64,000 bases of DNA. Origin: Gammaproteobacteria bacterium. GTDB taxonomy: Bacteria; Pseudomonadota; Gammaproteobacteria; Pseudomonadales; Azotimanducaceae. Shown here piece by piece: positions 26,496 through 35,927 of the stretch (position 1 is its first letter; every line of letters starts with the position of its first letter). The notes beneath the pieces are model-generated. The model did not search any database. It was given only the letters and a program-made list of their open reading frames with translations, and was not told the DNA's origin. Location of the stretch: NCBI GenBank assembly GCA_021773555.1, contig JAJFKA010000092.1, forward strand, positions 1 to 64,000, in the 5' to 3' direction. Position numbers and translations under genes: made by a program.

Positions 26496-27149
26496 TCAGT
26501 GAGTCGCTTTTTTCTCGAGTTTAGTGATAAATCGCGAATCGTCCTTCATTTCCTGAACAAATACCTGAATGCCAGATTCTGTGTTGACGATGCAAGTGCT
26601 CAGGTCTACCAGGGTTAGCGCTCCATCATCGCCAATCACCAGTTTTCGTGGCAGAAAATTGATCTTCGCGATACCGGCCAGGTGCAGCTTTAAATAGAGT
26701 GCGTCCAGTTTCGCAATGAACTCGCGGTTGGTCAGCAGTTCATCAGTATCCAGGGTGTTGCACGGTGTACCATCAGCAAACGATTTGAGGATGGCATGAA
26801 ACTGCTCATCACGATATTCACGAATTAGTCTTGTCACACCCTGAATGTTTCGTTCCGCAACCCTGTGTAGGGCGTGAATCTCGTAGTAAAAATACATTTC
26901 GTCCCAGATGTTGTGGGTCAGCTTGCGGATTTTCAAGGTGCATTGCTGCTCGCCCTCCCAGACTAACAGCGTTCGCGATTTGGACGCGGTGGGATGCAGG
27001 TCAAGAATGAAGGTCAACTGCGGGTCTAACTGCTGAACAATTGCCCTGAGTTCATCTTCGTCCCGGGTTTCGATGGAAAACGTCGATGCGGGTCCCGGTA
27101 TGGAATCTTCATTGTGTTCGGGTAATTCAGCCATGGTCTGGCGTCTCAT
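26496..27149 (-). CDS. Protein-kinase-like fold protein of unknown function
   Basis: A 217-residue protein; ATG 27134 is an alternative start and neither has a strong ribosome-binding site. TLLVWEGEQQCTLKIRK resembles the Lys-bearing strand of kinase-like folds, and LHLAGIAKINFLPRKLVIGDDGALTLVDLSTC resembles the catalytic loop and DFG region of Rio/Kdo-kinase-type proteins. The catalytic-loop Asp is replaced (HLAGIAKINFLPRKL), so activity is doubtful. It converges on the cyclophilin and is divergent from the phosphatase gene. The assignment to this fold is by pattern only. Confidence 0.5.
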   Translation of the reverse strand: MRRQTMAELPEHNEDSIPGPASTFSIETRDEDELRAIVQQLDPQLTFILDLHPTASKSRTLLVWEGEQQCTLKIRKLTHNIWDEMYFYYEIHALHRVAERNIQGVTRLIREYRDEQFHAILKSFADGTPCNTLDTDELLTNREFIAKLDALYLKLHLAGIAKINFLPRKLVIGDDGALTLVDLSTCIVNTESGIQVFVQEMKDDSRFITKLEKKATH

Positions 27150-27219
27150 GAGTTCACGGTTTGGATAAACTTGCCAGAGGCGCCAAAGCTTTACAAGGTA
27201 TTCACTCAGTTATGATAAG

Positions 27220-28878
27220 TTGCGGAGTGAATTGTCAAGGATGTCGGGAGCCCGGTTGAAAGCTGTCTTAAAATTGCTCGTTATCTGCCTCGTGCTTACC
27301 CCCGGGTGGTGGCTTCGAGGGGATGTTGTCGACAAACCCTCCCTTATCGTCGTTATCTCTGTCGATCAGCTGCGTCCTGACCGGATTTCTTCGGAGTTTC
27401 CGGGAGGTCTCGGGAAGTTAATGCGTGAAGGTCGAGTATTCAGTCGAGCGCAACTCGATCATGCGATCACCAATACCTGCCCTGGGCATGCAGTCATGCT
27501 GACGGGTATGAATCCAGCGAAGACCGGGATTTCAGGTAATGAGTTTATTGACCGACAAGACTGGGAAGCGCGGTACTGCGTGGCCGATGAGGATCAAAAA
27601 CACCAGGTGATCGGGGGTAAGACGAATCGTTCTCCGGCCTATCTCAGTGTCGATACCCTCGGTGACTGGCTTAAAGGTAATGATCCGGGTACCCGGGTTT
27701 TCGCCATTGGAGGTAAAGACCGGGCGGTCATTACCATGGCAGGCCACAGTGCAGATGGCGTCTACTGGTACGATCGGGAACAGGTAAAGTTTACCAGCAG
27801 TCGATACTATGAGCAGGCGTTACCGGACTTCGTCACCGATTTTAATGGGACGGATGGATCGACCGGATTTCGTCAGCGCTTACCGGAACGATGGGAACAT
27901 GGTGCGGGCCGATTCCGGCAGGATGATTATCCTGGTGAAAGCACGAAGTTTGGCAACATAAGCGGTCACCCGTTGACGGTGGGCGACTCTGATGATGTAG
28001 GCGAGCAGATCTATACGTCTCCCTATGTCGATATTGCATCAATTGAGCTCGCTATGAGAGTCGCGGAGGAGCAAGCCCTTGGGCGGCGTCAGGGAACTGA
28101 CTTATTGGTGCTTGCCTTGTCCGCAACCGACACCGTAGGACACCAATATGGCCCGTTCAGCGCGGAGTCTGATGATACGATCGCGAAAATCGACGAGCAC
28201 CTCGGGCTATTTTTTTCCTTTCTTGATGACAAGATTGGCAGCGAAGCGTACACGGTGGTACTAAGTGCCGATCACGGGGTCGTCGAACTGCCGGAGTGGC
28301 TGAAGGCCGATGGGCGATTGGCGTGCCCTTTGGCAGATGGACGGATCAACGTCATTCCGTTTGTGCTGGAAATGACCTGGCACGTTTATAAAAATTTTAC
28401 CTTTCCGTTTGGTAATCCCACCAGCCTCGTCAAGTTTGCCGGCAGTCAGATCAGCATCAATCACACTTACGCGACAAATCATGGGATTGAGGTAGACGCA
28501 GTGGTCGCGTCGCTGAAAGAATTTCTGGAAGGCAAAGAGTTCGTCAAAACGGTCTGGACGCCAGCGGCATTTATGGCCGACTCATCCGCGACGGCAGCTT
28601 TGTTTCGAAATTCCTATGTACCTGGAAAGAGTGGCGATCTCTTCATCCAGCCCATGGAAACCTGTGTATTCAGGAGTGACGGAACGGGGCACGGGACACC
28701 GTATGATTATGACCGTAATATCCCTCTGCTGTTTGCCGGAAAGGGTGTGAGTCAAGGTGTGGATACGAGCGTCGCTCACAGTGTCGACATTGCGCCGACG
28801 CTGGCGAACCTCCTTGGTCTCACGGTGCCAGCAGAGCTGGATGGTCGAGTACTTCTCGTTCAAGAGCCCGTTCGGTGA
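27220..28878 (+). CDS. PafA-like alkaline phosphatase-superfamily protein
   Basis: About 552 residues; the start is uncertain among TTG 27220, TTG 27232 and ATG 27241. A hydrophobic signal (LKLLVICLVLTPGWWL) marks export. Metal and catalytic residues are recognisable: VISVDQLRPD, the nucleophile Thr in ITNTCPGHAVMLTG, Lys and Arg in GGKDRAVITMAGH (equivalent to the phosphate-contacting pair of PafA), ATDTVGHQYGP, SADHGVVELPE and GTGHGTPYDYDRNIP. It should hydrolyse phosphomonoesters in the periplasm with two zinc ions. It releases phosphate from organic sources, fitting a nutrient-scavenging lifestyle. Confidence 0.88.
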   Translation: MRSELSRMSGARLKAVLKLLVICLVLTPGWWLRGDVVDKPSLIVVISVDQLRPDRISSEFPGGLGKLMREGRVFSRAQLDHAITNTCPGHAVMLTGMNPAKTGISGNEFIDRQDWEARYCVADEDQKHQVIGGKTNRSPAYLSVDTLGDWLKGNDPGTRVFAIGGKDRAVITMAGHSADGVYWYDREQVKFTSSRYYEQALPDFVTDFNGTDGSTGFRQRLPERWEHGAGRFRQDDYPGESTKFGNISGHPLTVGDSDDVGEQIYTSPYVDIASIELAMRVAEEQALGRRQGTDLLVLALSATDTVGHQYGPFSAESDDTIAKIDEHLGLFFSFLDDKIGSEAYTVVLSADHGVVELPEWLKADGRLACPLADGRINVIPFVLEMTWHVYKNFTFPFGNPTSLVKFAGSQISINHTYATNHGIEVDAVVASLKEFLEGKEFVKTVWTPAAFMADSSATAALFRNSYVPGKSGDLFIQPMETCVFRSDGTGHGTPYDYDRNIPLLFAGKGVSQGVDTSVAHSVDIAPTLANLLGLTVPAELDGRVLLVQEPVR

Positions 28879-28970
28879 ATGATCGGCGGTTTTTGTGGTG
28901 TTTGTTACCGCAGGATCATGAATGCTAAGGTATGATTGGTCAAAACCAGCCTGGGAAAGGGAGACAGACA

Positions 28971-29786
28971 TTGGACATTCTACCGATCACACCTCATCTA
29001 GGGGCAGAAGTTATAGGGGTTGATCTTTCTCAGCCTCTGAGCAACGAGGATTTCTCTGCGGTTCATCAGGCATTTTTGGATTGGAGTGTGCTGGTGTTCC
29101 GCGACCAGCAGCTTGACAAGGATCAGCACAAAAACTTCGCCCGGAAGTTTGGGAAATTGCATGTACATCCGATGTACAAACAGCGCACTGAGCATCCCGA
29201 AGTACTCATCGTGAAAACAACCGCAGATTCTGCCTACACAGCGGGGGATGGCTGGCACACGGATGTCACCTGCGATGAGTTTCCACCCATGGGTTCAATG
29301 TTATACGTTACAGAAACACCGGAGTGTGGGGGCGGGGATACGCTGTTCGCAGACATGTATCTGGCTTATGATCTCTTGTCTGACGAGATGAAAAGGATGT
29401 TGGAGGGGCTCACCGCAGTGCACGACGGTGCCATCCCTTATGTGGGCAGCTACAAATCTGTACCACCAGAAGGTGGGTATCCACGGAATGAACATCCGGT
29501 GGTGGTCACGCATCCAGAAACACAGCGTAAAGTGCTTTATGTGAATTCCGGATTCACATCTCATATTAAGGGATTAAAGCCGAATGAAAGTCGTGCCATT
29601 CTGGAGATGCTGTATCGCCACATCAGCGCAACGCCCAGACTGGTAGCGAGGGTCCAGTGGCAACCGAACACGCTGACGTTTTGGGATAATCGCTGCACTC
29701 AGCACCATGCGGTCTGGGATTACTACCCGCATAGCCGTTACGGTGAAAGGGTGTCGATCATAGCGGATACCAGACCAGCAGCCTGA
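28971..29786 (+). CDS. TauD/TfdA-family Fe(II)/2-oxoglutarate dioxygenase
   Basis: A 271-residue non-haem iron dioxygenase. TTG 28971 is preferred because AAAGGGAGA (28956-28964) is optimally spaced and the protein then begins MDILPITPHLGAEVIGVDLS, the normal start of the family; ATG 28932 would add 13 residues. The iron triad is His and Asp in GWHTDVTCDE and the distal His in DNRCTQHHAVWDYYP, with the 2-oxoglutarate Arg in SRYGERVS. The substrate could be taurine, a sulfonate, a chloro-aromatic ether or similar. No transporter lies next to it. Confidence 0.9.
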   Translation: MDILPITPHLGAEVIGVDLSQPLSNEDFSAVHQAFLDWSVLVFRDQQLDKDQHKNFARKFGKLHVHPMYKQRTEHPEVLIVKTTADSAYTAGDGWHTDVTCDEFPPMGSMLYVTETPECGGGDTLFADMYLAYDLLSDEMKRMLEGLTAVHDGAIPYVGSYKSVPPEGGYPRNEHPVVVTHPETQRKVLYVNSGFTSHIKGLKPNESRAILEMLYRHISATPRLVARVQWQPNTLTFWDNRCTQHHAVWDYYPHSRYGERVSIIADTRPAA

Positions 29787-29944
29787 AACGATTGCCAGAT
29801 TCTGATCGAGCGTCATCCAGTTATTTCCAGCTCTGTAGCGGCCCTTCATCATGATGGGCTGCGTATTGCTCTTGAAATACTCGATCAACGCTGGTTCTGC
29901 AAAGCCGGAGTTGTGAATAGAACAACGTGAGAAGGATGTAAGCG

Positions 29945-31408
29945 ATGAGTGAAATAATTGCAGAAACCACCAGCGGTCCTGTTCAGGGGCGGGTAAAAGA
30001 TGATGTGTTGCTGTTTGCAGGCATCCCCTATGCGGCAGCGCCGATTGGTGACCGTCGATTCAAATCAGCGGTTCCACCGATTTCCTGGGAGGCTGTCAGA
30101 GCGGCGACTAAATTTGGTCCTGCGGCACCACAAATTCCCTCAGGAGGTATGACCGACAACGCACCGGTCCAGTGGAATGAGGATTGCCTTTTTCTGAACG
30201 TCTGTACCCCGGCGCTCGACGGGCAAAAAAGACCTGTGCTGTTTTGGATTCATGGCGGCGGATATCGCACAGGTCAGGGCGCCATTCCCTGGTACAACGG
30301 ACACAGTTTTGCACGCAATGGCGATATTGTGGTTGTCAGTATTAACTACAGAATGGGTATTTTTGGCTTTACGGACCTGTCTCGATTCGGCGCAGATTAC
30401 GCGACGTCTGGCATCAACGGGATTCTCGATCAGATTGTCGCGCTGCAATGGGTGAAGAACAATATTGCCGCCTTTGGAGGAGACCCTGATCAGGTGACGA
30501 TCGCTGGTGAATCTGCCGGTGCATTTGCAGTCAGTACGCTACTCGGTTCACCGCGCGCTGAGGGTTTGTTCAAGCGAGCGATTCCTCAAAGCGGAGGGGC
30601 TCAACACACGCTGTCGGCAGAGTCAGGCGAGATGGTGACTGATCATTTGCTCGCAGAAATGGCGAGTGACCAGATTGAACCTTTGCTGGCTGCCAGCGCC
30701 GAAGAGCTTCTCGAAGTCCAGGGCAGGATAGATCGAGCGGTGCAGCGTGGTGATCTGTCAATTGGCAGCAGGCTATCACCTTTTTATCCCGTTGAAGGCT
30801 CCGCGGTTTTGCCGGTCAGCCCGCTGAAGGCGATCCAGGATGGCTCAAGCCAGCATGTTGATGTGCTGATTGGTTCCAACAAGGATGAGGCAAGCCTGTT
30901 TATCATGAAGGAGGTCAGCGCGGACAAGCTTGCCGGTGAAGTGGCTGGATATGGCGGTGGAGCGGCATTGCTTGAGCCCTATCGAGCCCGTCTGCCCGGA
31001 GCGAATTCCACGGAACTATCGATCGCACTATCGACCGACTATTCTTTCAGGATACCAGCGATTCGCCTGGCGGAAGCCCGTGACTCACAGGACGTTAAAA
31101 CCTGGATGTACCTGTTTAACTGGGAATCCAGACTCGCCCGGTTGAAGGCGACGTACGCACTGGAAATTCCTTTTGTCTTTAACAATCTGGACAAACCTGG
31201 TGTCGATGCATTTGTCGGTCCCGGGGAATCACCGCAGCCGCTCGCGGACGTGATGCATGCTGCCTGGACAGGGTTCATTCGCGAGGGGTCACCCGGCTGG
31301 ACTGCGTTCGATCTGGAACGGCGAACCACCATGTGTTTTGACACAGTCTCAACGACACAGCAGGACCCTGACAAAGAAACCCGGAAAGCCTGGCACGGTC
31401 TGCGATAA
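29945..31408 (+). CDS. Type-B carboxylesterase
   Basis: A 487-residue esterase of the carboxylesterase/cholinesterase family. Ser190 in GESAGAFAV is the nucleophile; PVLFWIHGGGYRTGQG supplies the oxyanion hole; EDCLFLNV is the usual signature upstream. A lid and a Glu in IGSNKDEASLF complete the pattern. The catalytic His is not obvious in the C-terminal part (ADVMHAAWTGFIREGSP is the family segment). AAGGATG 8 bases before ATG 29945 is a good ribosome-binding site. The 3' end overlaps a long inverted repeat. Confidence 0.9.
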   Translation: MSEIIAETTSGPVQGRVKDDVLLFAGIPYAAAPIGDRRFKSAVPPISWEAVRAATKFGPAAPQIPSGGMTDNAPVQWNEDCLFLNVCTPALDGQKRPVLFWIHGGGYRTGQGAIPWYNGHSFARNGDIVVVSINYRMGIFGFTDLSRFGADYATSGINGILDQIVALQWVKNNIAAFGGDPDQVTIAGESAGAFAVSTLLGSPRAEGLFKRAIPQSGGAQHTLSAESGEMVTDHLLAEMASDQIEPLLAASAEELLEVQGRIDRAVQRGDLSIGSRLSPFYPVEGSAVLPVSPLKAIQDGSSQHVDVLIGSNKDEASLFIMKEVSADKLAGEVAGYGGGAALLEPYRARLPGANSTELSIALSTDYSFRIPAIRLAEARDSQDVKTWMYLFNWESRLARLKATYALEIPFVFNNLDKPGVDAFVGPGESPQPLADVMHAAWTGFIREGSPGWTAFDLERRTTMCFDTVSTTQQDPDKETRKAWHGLR

Positions 31409-31436
31409 CACTCGTTAACAAGTGTTATCGCAGATC
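31397..31436. repeat. 16-bp inverted repeat / strong hairpin
   Basis: Arms 31397-31412 and 31421-31436 pair over 16 positions with one G-T wobble; the inner 13 pairs are perfect (CTGCGATAACACT and its complement). The loop CGTTAACA contains the palindrome GTTAAC. The left arm includes the esterase stop codon. No T-run follows. It separates the esterase from the Mo-hydroxylase operon and could be an RNA-stabilising stem-loop or an operator. Confidence 0.8.
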
Positions 31437-31459
31437 AAAGACAGGCAAGGAACGCAGTA

Positions 31460-31918
31460 TTGATCGATCTAAAAATTAACGGTGAGACGAAATCCGTCGA
31501 GGTAGAGAAGGGCACGCCTTTGCTCTGGGTGTTGCGGGATAATTTGAATCTCACAGGCACAAAATTTGGATGTGGGATCGGTCATTGTGGTGCATGCACG
31601 GTTTTGATGAACGGTCACGCCACTAAATCCTGTACAACTTCTGTTGAGCAAGCCGCCAGCTTCGATATCGTGACCATTGAAGGATTGTCCCAGGACAGCA
31701 GTCACCCGGTGCAACTGGCGTGGATTGAAGAAGATGTTCCGCAGTGCGGGTATTGCCAATCCGGTCAGATTCTTGCTGCAGTTGCACTGTTGAATGACAA
31801 GTCTCACCCAACTGATGAAGAGATAAATCAGTCAATGACAAACGTGTGTCGATGCGGAACCTATCAACGAATTCGCAAGGCGATTCATCGGGTTGCACGC
31901 GAACGGGGTGGTCAATAG
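31460..31918 (+). CDS. [2Fe-2S] subunit of a molybdenum hydroxylase (isoquinoline 1-oxidoreductase alpha-like)
   Basis: A 152-residue iron-sulfur subunit with a TTG start at 31460 and AAGGA 8 bases upstream. The plant-type cluster is bound by [11 protein letters not shown] and the second cluster by CGYCQSGQ with CRCGTY. The length fits IorA/CoxS-type subunits. It passes electrons from the molybdopterin subunit directly downstream (stop TAG and ATG touch at 31918/31919). No FAD subunit is present, as in isoquinoline oxidoreductase-type enzymes that deliver electrons to cytochromes. Confidence 0.93.
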   Translation: MIDLKINGETKSVEVEKGTPLLWVLRDNLNLTGTKFGCGIGHCGACTVLMNGHATKSCTTSVEQAASFDIVTIEGLSQDSSHPVQLAWIEEDVPQCGYCQSGQILAAVALLNDKSHPTDEEINQSMTNVCRCGTYQRIRKAIHRVARERGGQ

Positions 31919-34060
31919 ATGCCTGACCTGACTCGCCGGGGATTTATCAGGGCCAGCATTACAGCGACCGGTGGCATGATGCTTGGATTTCACCTGCCGC
32001 TGTCAGCGAACAGCGATGCCGCCGATCCTGCCGCTGAAATTAATGCGTGGCTGACGATTGGTGCAGACGATTCCATCACGATTCGGGTGGCACAGGCGGA
32101 AATGGGACAGGGAGTCTTTACAGCTTTGCCGATGATTGTGGCCGAAGAGCTTGAAGCCGACTGGAGAAATGTGCGAGCTGAGTTTGCCGATGCAAATCGA
32201 AGTATTCGAGAAAATCGAGTCTACCAACGGATGAGCACTGGCGGAAGCTACGCGATTCGCGGATCCCGCAGTTATCTGCAACAGGCAGGTGCCGAGGCGC
32301 GCGAACGATTGATTAAAGCCGCGGCTGAAATGTGGCTGGTGGGGCCCGAAGAATGTTATGCAGACTACGGCCGGATACATCACAAAAATAGCGGTCGCTC
32401 AACTAATTACGGGGCGGTAGCCTCTGCAGCGGCAATGGTCAGCGTCGCCAACGTCAGGATTAAAAAACCGGAGCAGTTTAACCTGCTGGGTCTGCCGACG
32501 AAGCGTCTGGATGTTCCAGCCAAGGTTAACGGTAGTGCTGTTTTTGGAATTGATGTGCGGATTCCGGACATGGTCTATGCTGCGGTTGCCCACTGCCCGG
32601 TACTCGGCGGTGAAGTGCGCAGCCTGCTATTTAATGCTGTGCGAAATCGACCCGGGATTATACGCTCTGTTCGTCTCAAGCATTCCGTCGCAATTGTTGC
32701 AGAACATTTTTGGCAGGCGAAAACTGCCATCGATGCGATGCCTGTGCAATGGAAACTGGGACCTGCTGCTAAAACCTACTCGGGATCGATCAAGAGTGAA
32801 TTTGTGGATACCTTGAAGTTGGATGGCGCAGTCATCTACAGCCAGGGCGATGTTGTGGTGGCGATGGATGAAGCGGAAAAGAGCTTCAAGTCAGACTATG
32901 TTGCTCCTTATCTTGCCCATGCGTGTATGGAACCCTTGAATTGTACGGTTCATGTTCAGGCCGATCGTGTTGATATCTGGACAGGTGTACAAGATCCTGA
33001 GTCGGCATTAAGAGTGGCGTCGCAGCTAACAGGGATACCACCAGTAAATGTCTATGTGCACAACTGTTTCCTGGGTGGCGGATTTGGTCGGCGAAGTAAT
33101 ATGGATTTTGTCGAAGAAGCGGTACTCATAGCAATGGAAGTAGGTCGCCCTGTTCAGATGATCTGGACTCGAGAGGAAGATATGCGAAGCGGTCGCTACC
33201 GCCCAATGTCTGCAATGCGCTTTAAGGCCGGATTTGATCTTGATAAGCATCTGGTTGCCTATACCAATCATTCGGTAACCCATTCACTTGCGGCAGACAG
33301 AGGTCAGGCCGAAGATATGAACAAGCTCGACAATGCCTCCGTGGAAGGTCTGGTGGACATGCCCTATCGAGTAGCCAATAAAGAGATTAGCCATACGGCG
33401 AAAAACACACATCTGACGAGCTGGTGGTGGCGCTCGGTTGGTCATTCCCAGAATGCTTTCGCGATGGAATGTTTCGTCGATGAAATGGCTAGCGCGTCCG
33501 ATATGGACCCCATCGCCTTTCGACGTAAGCATCTGGCAGGGAATACCGCTTTACTGAATGTGCTGGATGTAGTCGAGCGGGAGTCCGGTTGGGGGAAAAA
33601 GAAGTTTCCACAGGGAACTGCTCAAGGAATAGCGATCCACGAAAGTTTCGGAACCATCTGTGCGCAGGTCGCGGAAGTCACTGTCAGCGATCAAGGCGAC
33701 TTAAAGGTCAATCGAATTGTCTGCGCAATTGATTGCGGTAATCTTGTGAATCCGCTGTCGGCGGAGATGCAGGTCGAAAGTGGAATCGTCTTTGGCCTGA
33801 CTGCTGCCCTCTATGGAAAGCTGACGGTGGAGAATGGCGTCATTCTGGAGGACAATTTCGATACCTACCGTATGGTTACCATGGCGGAAATGCCAGTCAT
33901 CGAAACACATTTTGCACTTTCCGGCGGCGAAAAATGGGGAGGGCTGGGTGAACCGGCAACACCTCCGGTGGCACCGGCAGTATGCAACGCACTTTATCGA
34001 ATTACGGGTCGTCGGATTCGAATTTTGCCAATTAAGGATTACTTGTTGCGGCGTGCTTGA
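31919..34060 (+). CDS. Molybdopterin-binding subunit of a molybdenum hydroxylase (isoquinoline 1-oxidoreductase beta-like)
   Basis: A 713-residue subunit. A twin-arginine signal is visible (LTRRGFIRASITATGG), so the folded holoenzyme is exported with its small subunit. Molybdopterin motifs include QAEMGQGVFTALPMIVAEEL, HACMEPLNCTVH, FLGGGFGRRSNMDFVEEA and the C-terminal GGEKWGGLGEPATPPVAPAV with the catalytic Glu. Translation is directly coupled to the small subunit. The enzyme hydroxylates N-heterocycles or oxidises aldehydes; the natural substrate is unknown. No MoCo-insertion chaperone (XdhC-like) lies in the window. Confidence 0.93.
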   Translation: MPDLTRRGFIRASITATGGMMLGFHLPLSANSDAADPAAEINAWLTIGADDSITIRVAQAEMGQGVFTALPMIVAEELEADWRNVRAEFADANRSIRENRVYQRMSTGGSYAIRGSRSYLQQAGAEARERLIKAAAEMWLVGPEECYADYGRIHHKNSGRSTNYGAVASAAAMVSVANVRIKKPEQFNLLGLPTKRLDVPAKVNGSAVFGIDVRIPDMVYAAVAHCPVLGGEVRSLLFNAVRNRPGIIRSVRLKHSVAIVAEHFWQAKTAIDAMPVQWKLGPAAKTYSGSIKSEFVDTLKLDGAVIYSQGDVVVAMDEAEKSFKSDYVAPYLAHACMEPLNCTVHVQADRVDIWTGVQDPESALRVASQLTGIPPVNVYVHNCFLGGGFGRRSNMDFVEEAVLIAMEVGRPVQMIWTREEDMRSGRYRPMSAMRFKAGFDLDKHLVAYTNHSVTHSLAADRGQAEDMNKLDNASVEGLVDMPYRVANKEISHTAKNTHLTSWWWRSVGHSQNAFAMECFVDEMASASDMDPIAFRRKHLAGNTALLNVLDVVERESGWGKKKFPQGTAQGIAIHESFGTICAQVAEVTVSDQGDLKVNRIVCAIDCGNLVNPLSAEMQVESGIVFGLTAALYGKLTVENGVILEDNFDTYRMVTMAEMPVIETHFALSGGEKWGGLGEPATPPVAPAVCNALYRITGRRIRILPIKDYLLRRA

Positions 34061-34063
34061 ATC

Positions 34064-34786
34064 GTGAACGGCATCGATTGTTTCATGGATGGATTTCGGC
34101 TTGTACGGCAGCGTGGTCTACGGCAATACGTAATCATTCCAGCGCTCATCAACATGTTCGTGTTTATCACCATGATTGCCTTGAGTGTATCCCAGTTCGA
34201 GTTGTGGGTTACCAGTGCAGTCGCCTGGTTACCGGACTGGTTGTCTTTTCTATCCTGGCTGATCTGGTTGCTATCTGTGATCCTGGTGGTCTTTGTGTTG
34301 TTCTTTACCTTTACGATCATTGCCAACATCATCGCATCACCGTTCAATGCGCTCCTGTCTGTAAAGGTAGAAGAACACATTCTCGGAGCGAAGCTGACCT
34401 CAACTACATCCCTTTTATTGATCCTGCCGCGTGCCCTTGGGCGTGAGGTGGTAAAGTTTCTGTATTTCGTGCCGCGACTGGTCGGTCTTCTCCTGTTGAG
34501 TGTGATTCCGGTCGTTAATGTCATCGCACCAATCGCCTGGATTATGTTTTCAGCCTGGGTCATGGCGATTCAATACACGGACTATGCCGCAGACAACAAT
34601 GATACGAGCTTCCGTGAATTGCGACGGCGACTCGGTGAGGTCCCACTGCAGAGTCTGCTGTTTGGCATACCAGCCTATTTCTTGCTGGCGATTCCGTTGG
34701 TAAATCTTGTGCTGATGCCGGTTGCAGTGGCTAGCGGAACAGTATTCTGGGTAAAGAATCTAAGGCAAGTTGACCTGAATAATTGA
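34064..34786 (+). CDS. CysZ/EI24-like integral membrane protein
   Basis: A 240-residue membrane protein with a GTG start 3 bases after the stop of the Mo subunit. The start MNGIDCFMDGFRLVRQRGLRQYVIIPALIN, two N-terminal helices and the segment TIIANIIASPFNALLSVKVEEHI match CysZ, a sulfate transporter for assimilation. About five hydrophobic segments are seen. Placement in the Mo-hydroxylase operon is notable because molybdate and sulfate are chemically similar, but a role in molybdate supply is only a guess. Confidence 0.85.
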   Translation: MNGIDCFMDGFRLVRQRGLRQYVIIPALINMFVFITMIALSVSQFELWVTSAVAWLPDWLSFLSWLIWLLSVILVVFVLFFTFTIIANIIASPFNALLSVKVEEHILGAKLTSTTSLLLILPRALGREVVKFLYFVPRLVGLLLLSVIPVVNVIAPIAWIMFSAWVMAIQYTDYAADNNDTSFRELRRRLGEVPLQSLLFGIPAYFLLAIPLVNLVLMPVAVASGTVFWVKNLRQVDLNN

Positions 34787-34800
34787 GTTGGCGCAGGGCG

Positions 34801-35814
34801 CTATACGATCGAGTAAATCCTGCTTGCGGTACCAAAAAACATCTGGTCTTTCTCCGCGTCAGAGAAATCAGCGACAATTTTTTTGAGTCCGTTGTAGAGC
34901 ACAGCGTAGGAAATTGAGAATTTGTCTACGGGGAAATTGCTTTCCATCATACATCGCGCCGGACCGAAGCAATCGATGGTGTGCAGATAGTAGCGGCGCT
35001 GCGCTTGAGCAAACTCGTCGGACCCAGGTGGGCGATCTTGTGTGTGCCATCCGAAGCCGTTATCAGGCATCGCAAGTCCGCCAATTTTTGCCACGACATT
35101 ATCGCAGCGTGCGATTTCCTCTATATCCCTTTTCCAGCGAGAGAAGATTTCCTCTCTTTGGGTGGCGTAAGCGCCAACGCCGAGCGGTGTACCAAAGTGA
35201 TCCAGAACCATTTGTGTGTCCGGGCACGCTTTGGCGAGTGCTGCGAATGCCGCGTTCTGATGATGGTAGTGCCAGGTATCATAGGTAAGCCCTTTTGCGC
35301 CCAGCATTTTTACACCCTGGCGAAAGTCGTCGCGATCATAAAGTCCCTCGGGTGCCCTGCCAGCAATCATCAATGCTTCCGGGTGTGGATCGCGAGCCCC
35401 TGCATGTCGGATCCCACGAAATTTGCCTGCGCCAATATCCGTGTGGGCATCCAGCACTTCTGGTAAAACATCTGTGTTACGCAAATCCGCATGAGCAACA
35501 ATGGCTGCTATTTTGGCGTTGCCGCCTCCTGTTTCACTTTCTTCGGCCTGTTTTACGACGAACTCAGTTTCACCCAGGGATTTCAGATGCTCCGGCCCGG
35601 TGCTTCGATATTCTGCGTGACATTCGACGAAAACTGTCTTCACAATGTTGTGGCCGGAACCTGTATCCTTCCGCAGATTCTCCAATAAGTAGTTATTGCC
35701 CCCCGCTCTTCGCCAAAGATGATGGTGCGGATCGATAATGGGTCTTTCGGGATCGATAATTTCCTCTTTGGTCAGGTCGAGCCATTCTGGTGATCCAGGA
35801 AGTGGGTTGCTCAT
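34801..35814 (-). CDS. Amidohydrolase family 2 protein (TIM-barrel metal hydrolase)
   Basis: A 337-residue metal-dependent hydrolase. The metal motif is DPHHHLWRR near residue 28, with later His and Asp in VLDHFGTPLG and MMESNFPVDK. These are the signatures of the Amidohydrolase_2 group, which contains decarboxylases and lactonases such as LigI and ACMSD-like enzymes. It is cytoplasmic. It is convergent with the CysZ-like gene and divergent from the serine hydrolase gene at 35928. Confidence 0.88.
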   Translation of the reverse strand: MSNPLPGSPEWLDLTKEEIIDPERPIIDPHHHLWRRAGGNNYLLENLRKDTGSGHNIVKTVFVECHAEYRSTGPEHLKSLGETEFVVKQAEESETGGGNAKIAAIVAHADLRNTDVLPEVLDAHTDIGAGKFRGIRHAGARDPHPEALMIAGRAPEGLYDRDDFRQGVKMLGAKGLTYDTWHYHHQNAAFAALAKACPDTQMVLDHFGTPLGVGAYATQREEIFSRWKRDIEEIARCDNVVAKIGGLAMPDNGFGWHTQDRPPGSDEFAQAQRRYYLHTIDCFGPARCMMESNFPVDKFSISYAVLYNGLKKIVADFSDAEKDQMFFGTASRIYSIV

Positions 35815-35927
35815 TTACGAATACTCTCTGCTGAATTTTGTACGTCAAACGAGCTCATATTGTCTCGACCGGTTGATTCTGGCAAGCTCGAATTTCGCTA
35901 CCGTCCACAGGGACACGGATCTGATCT

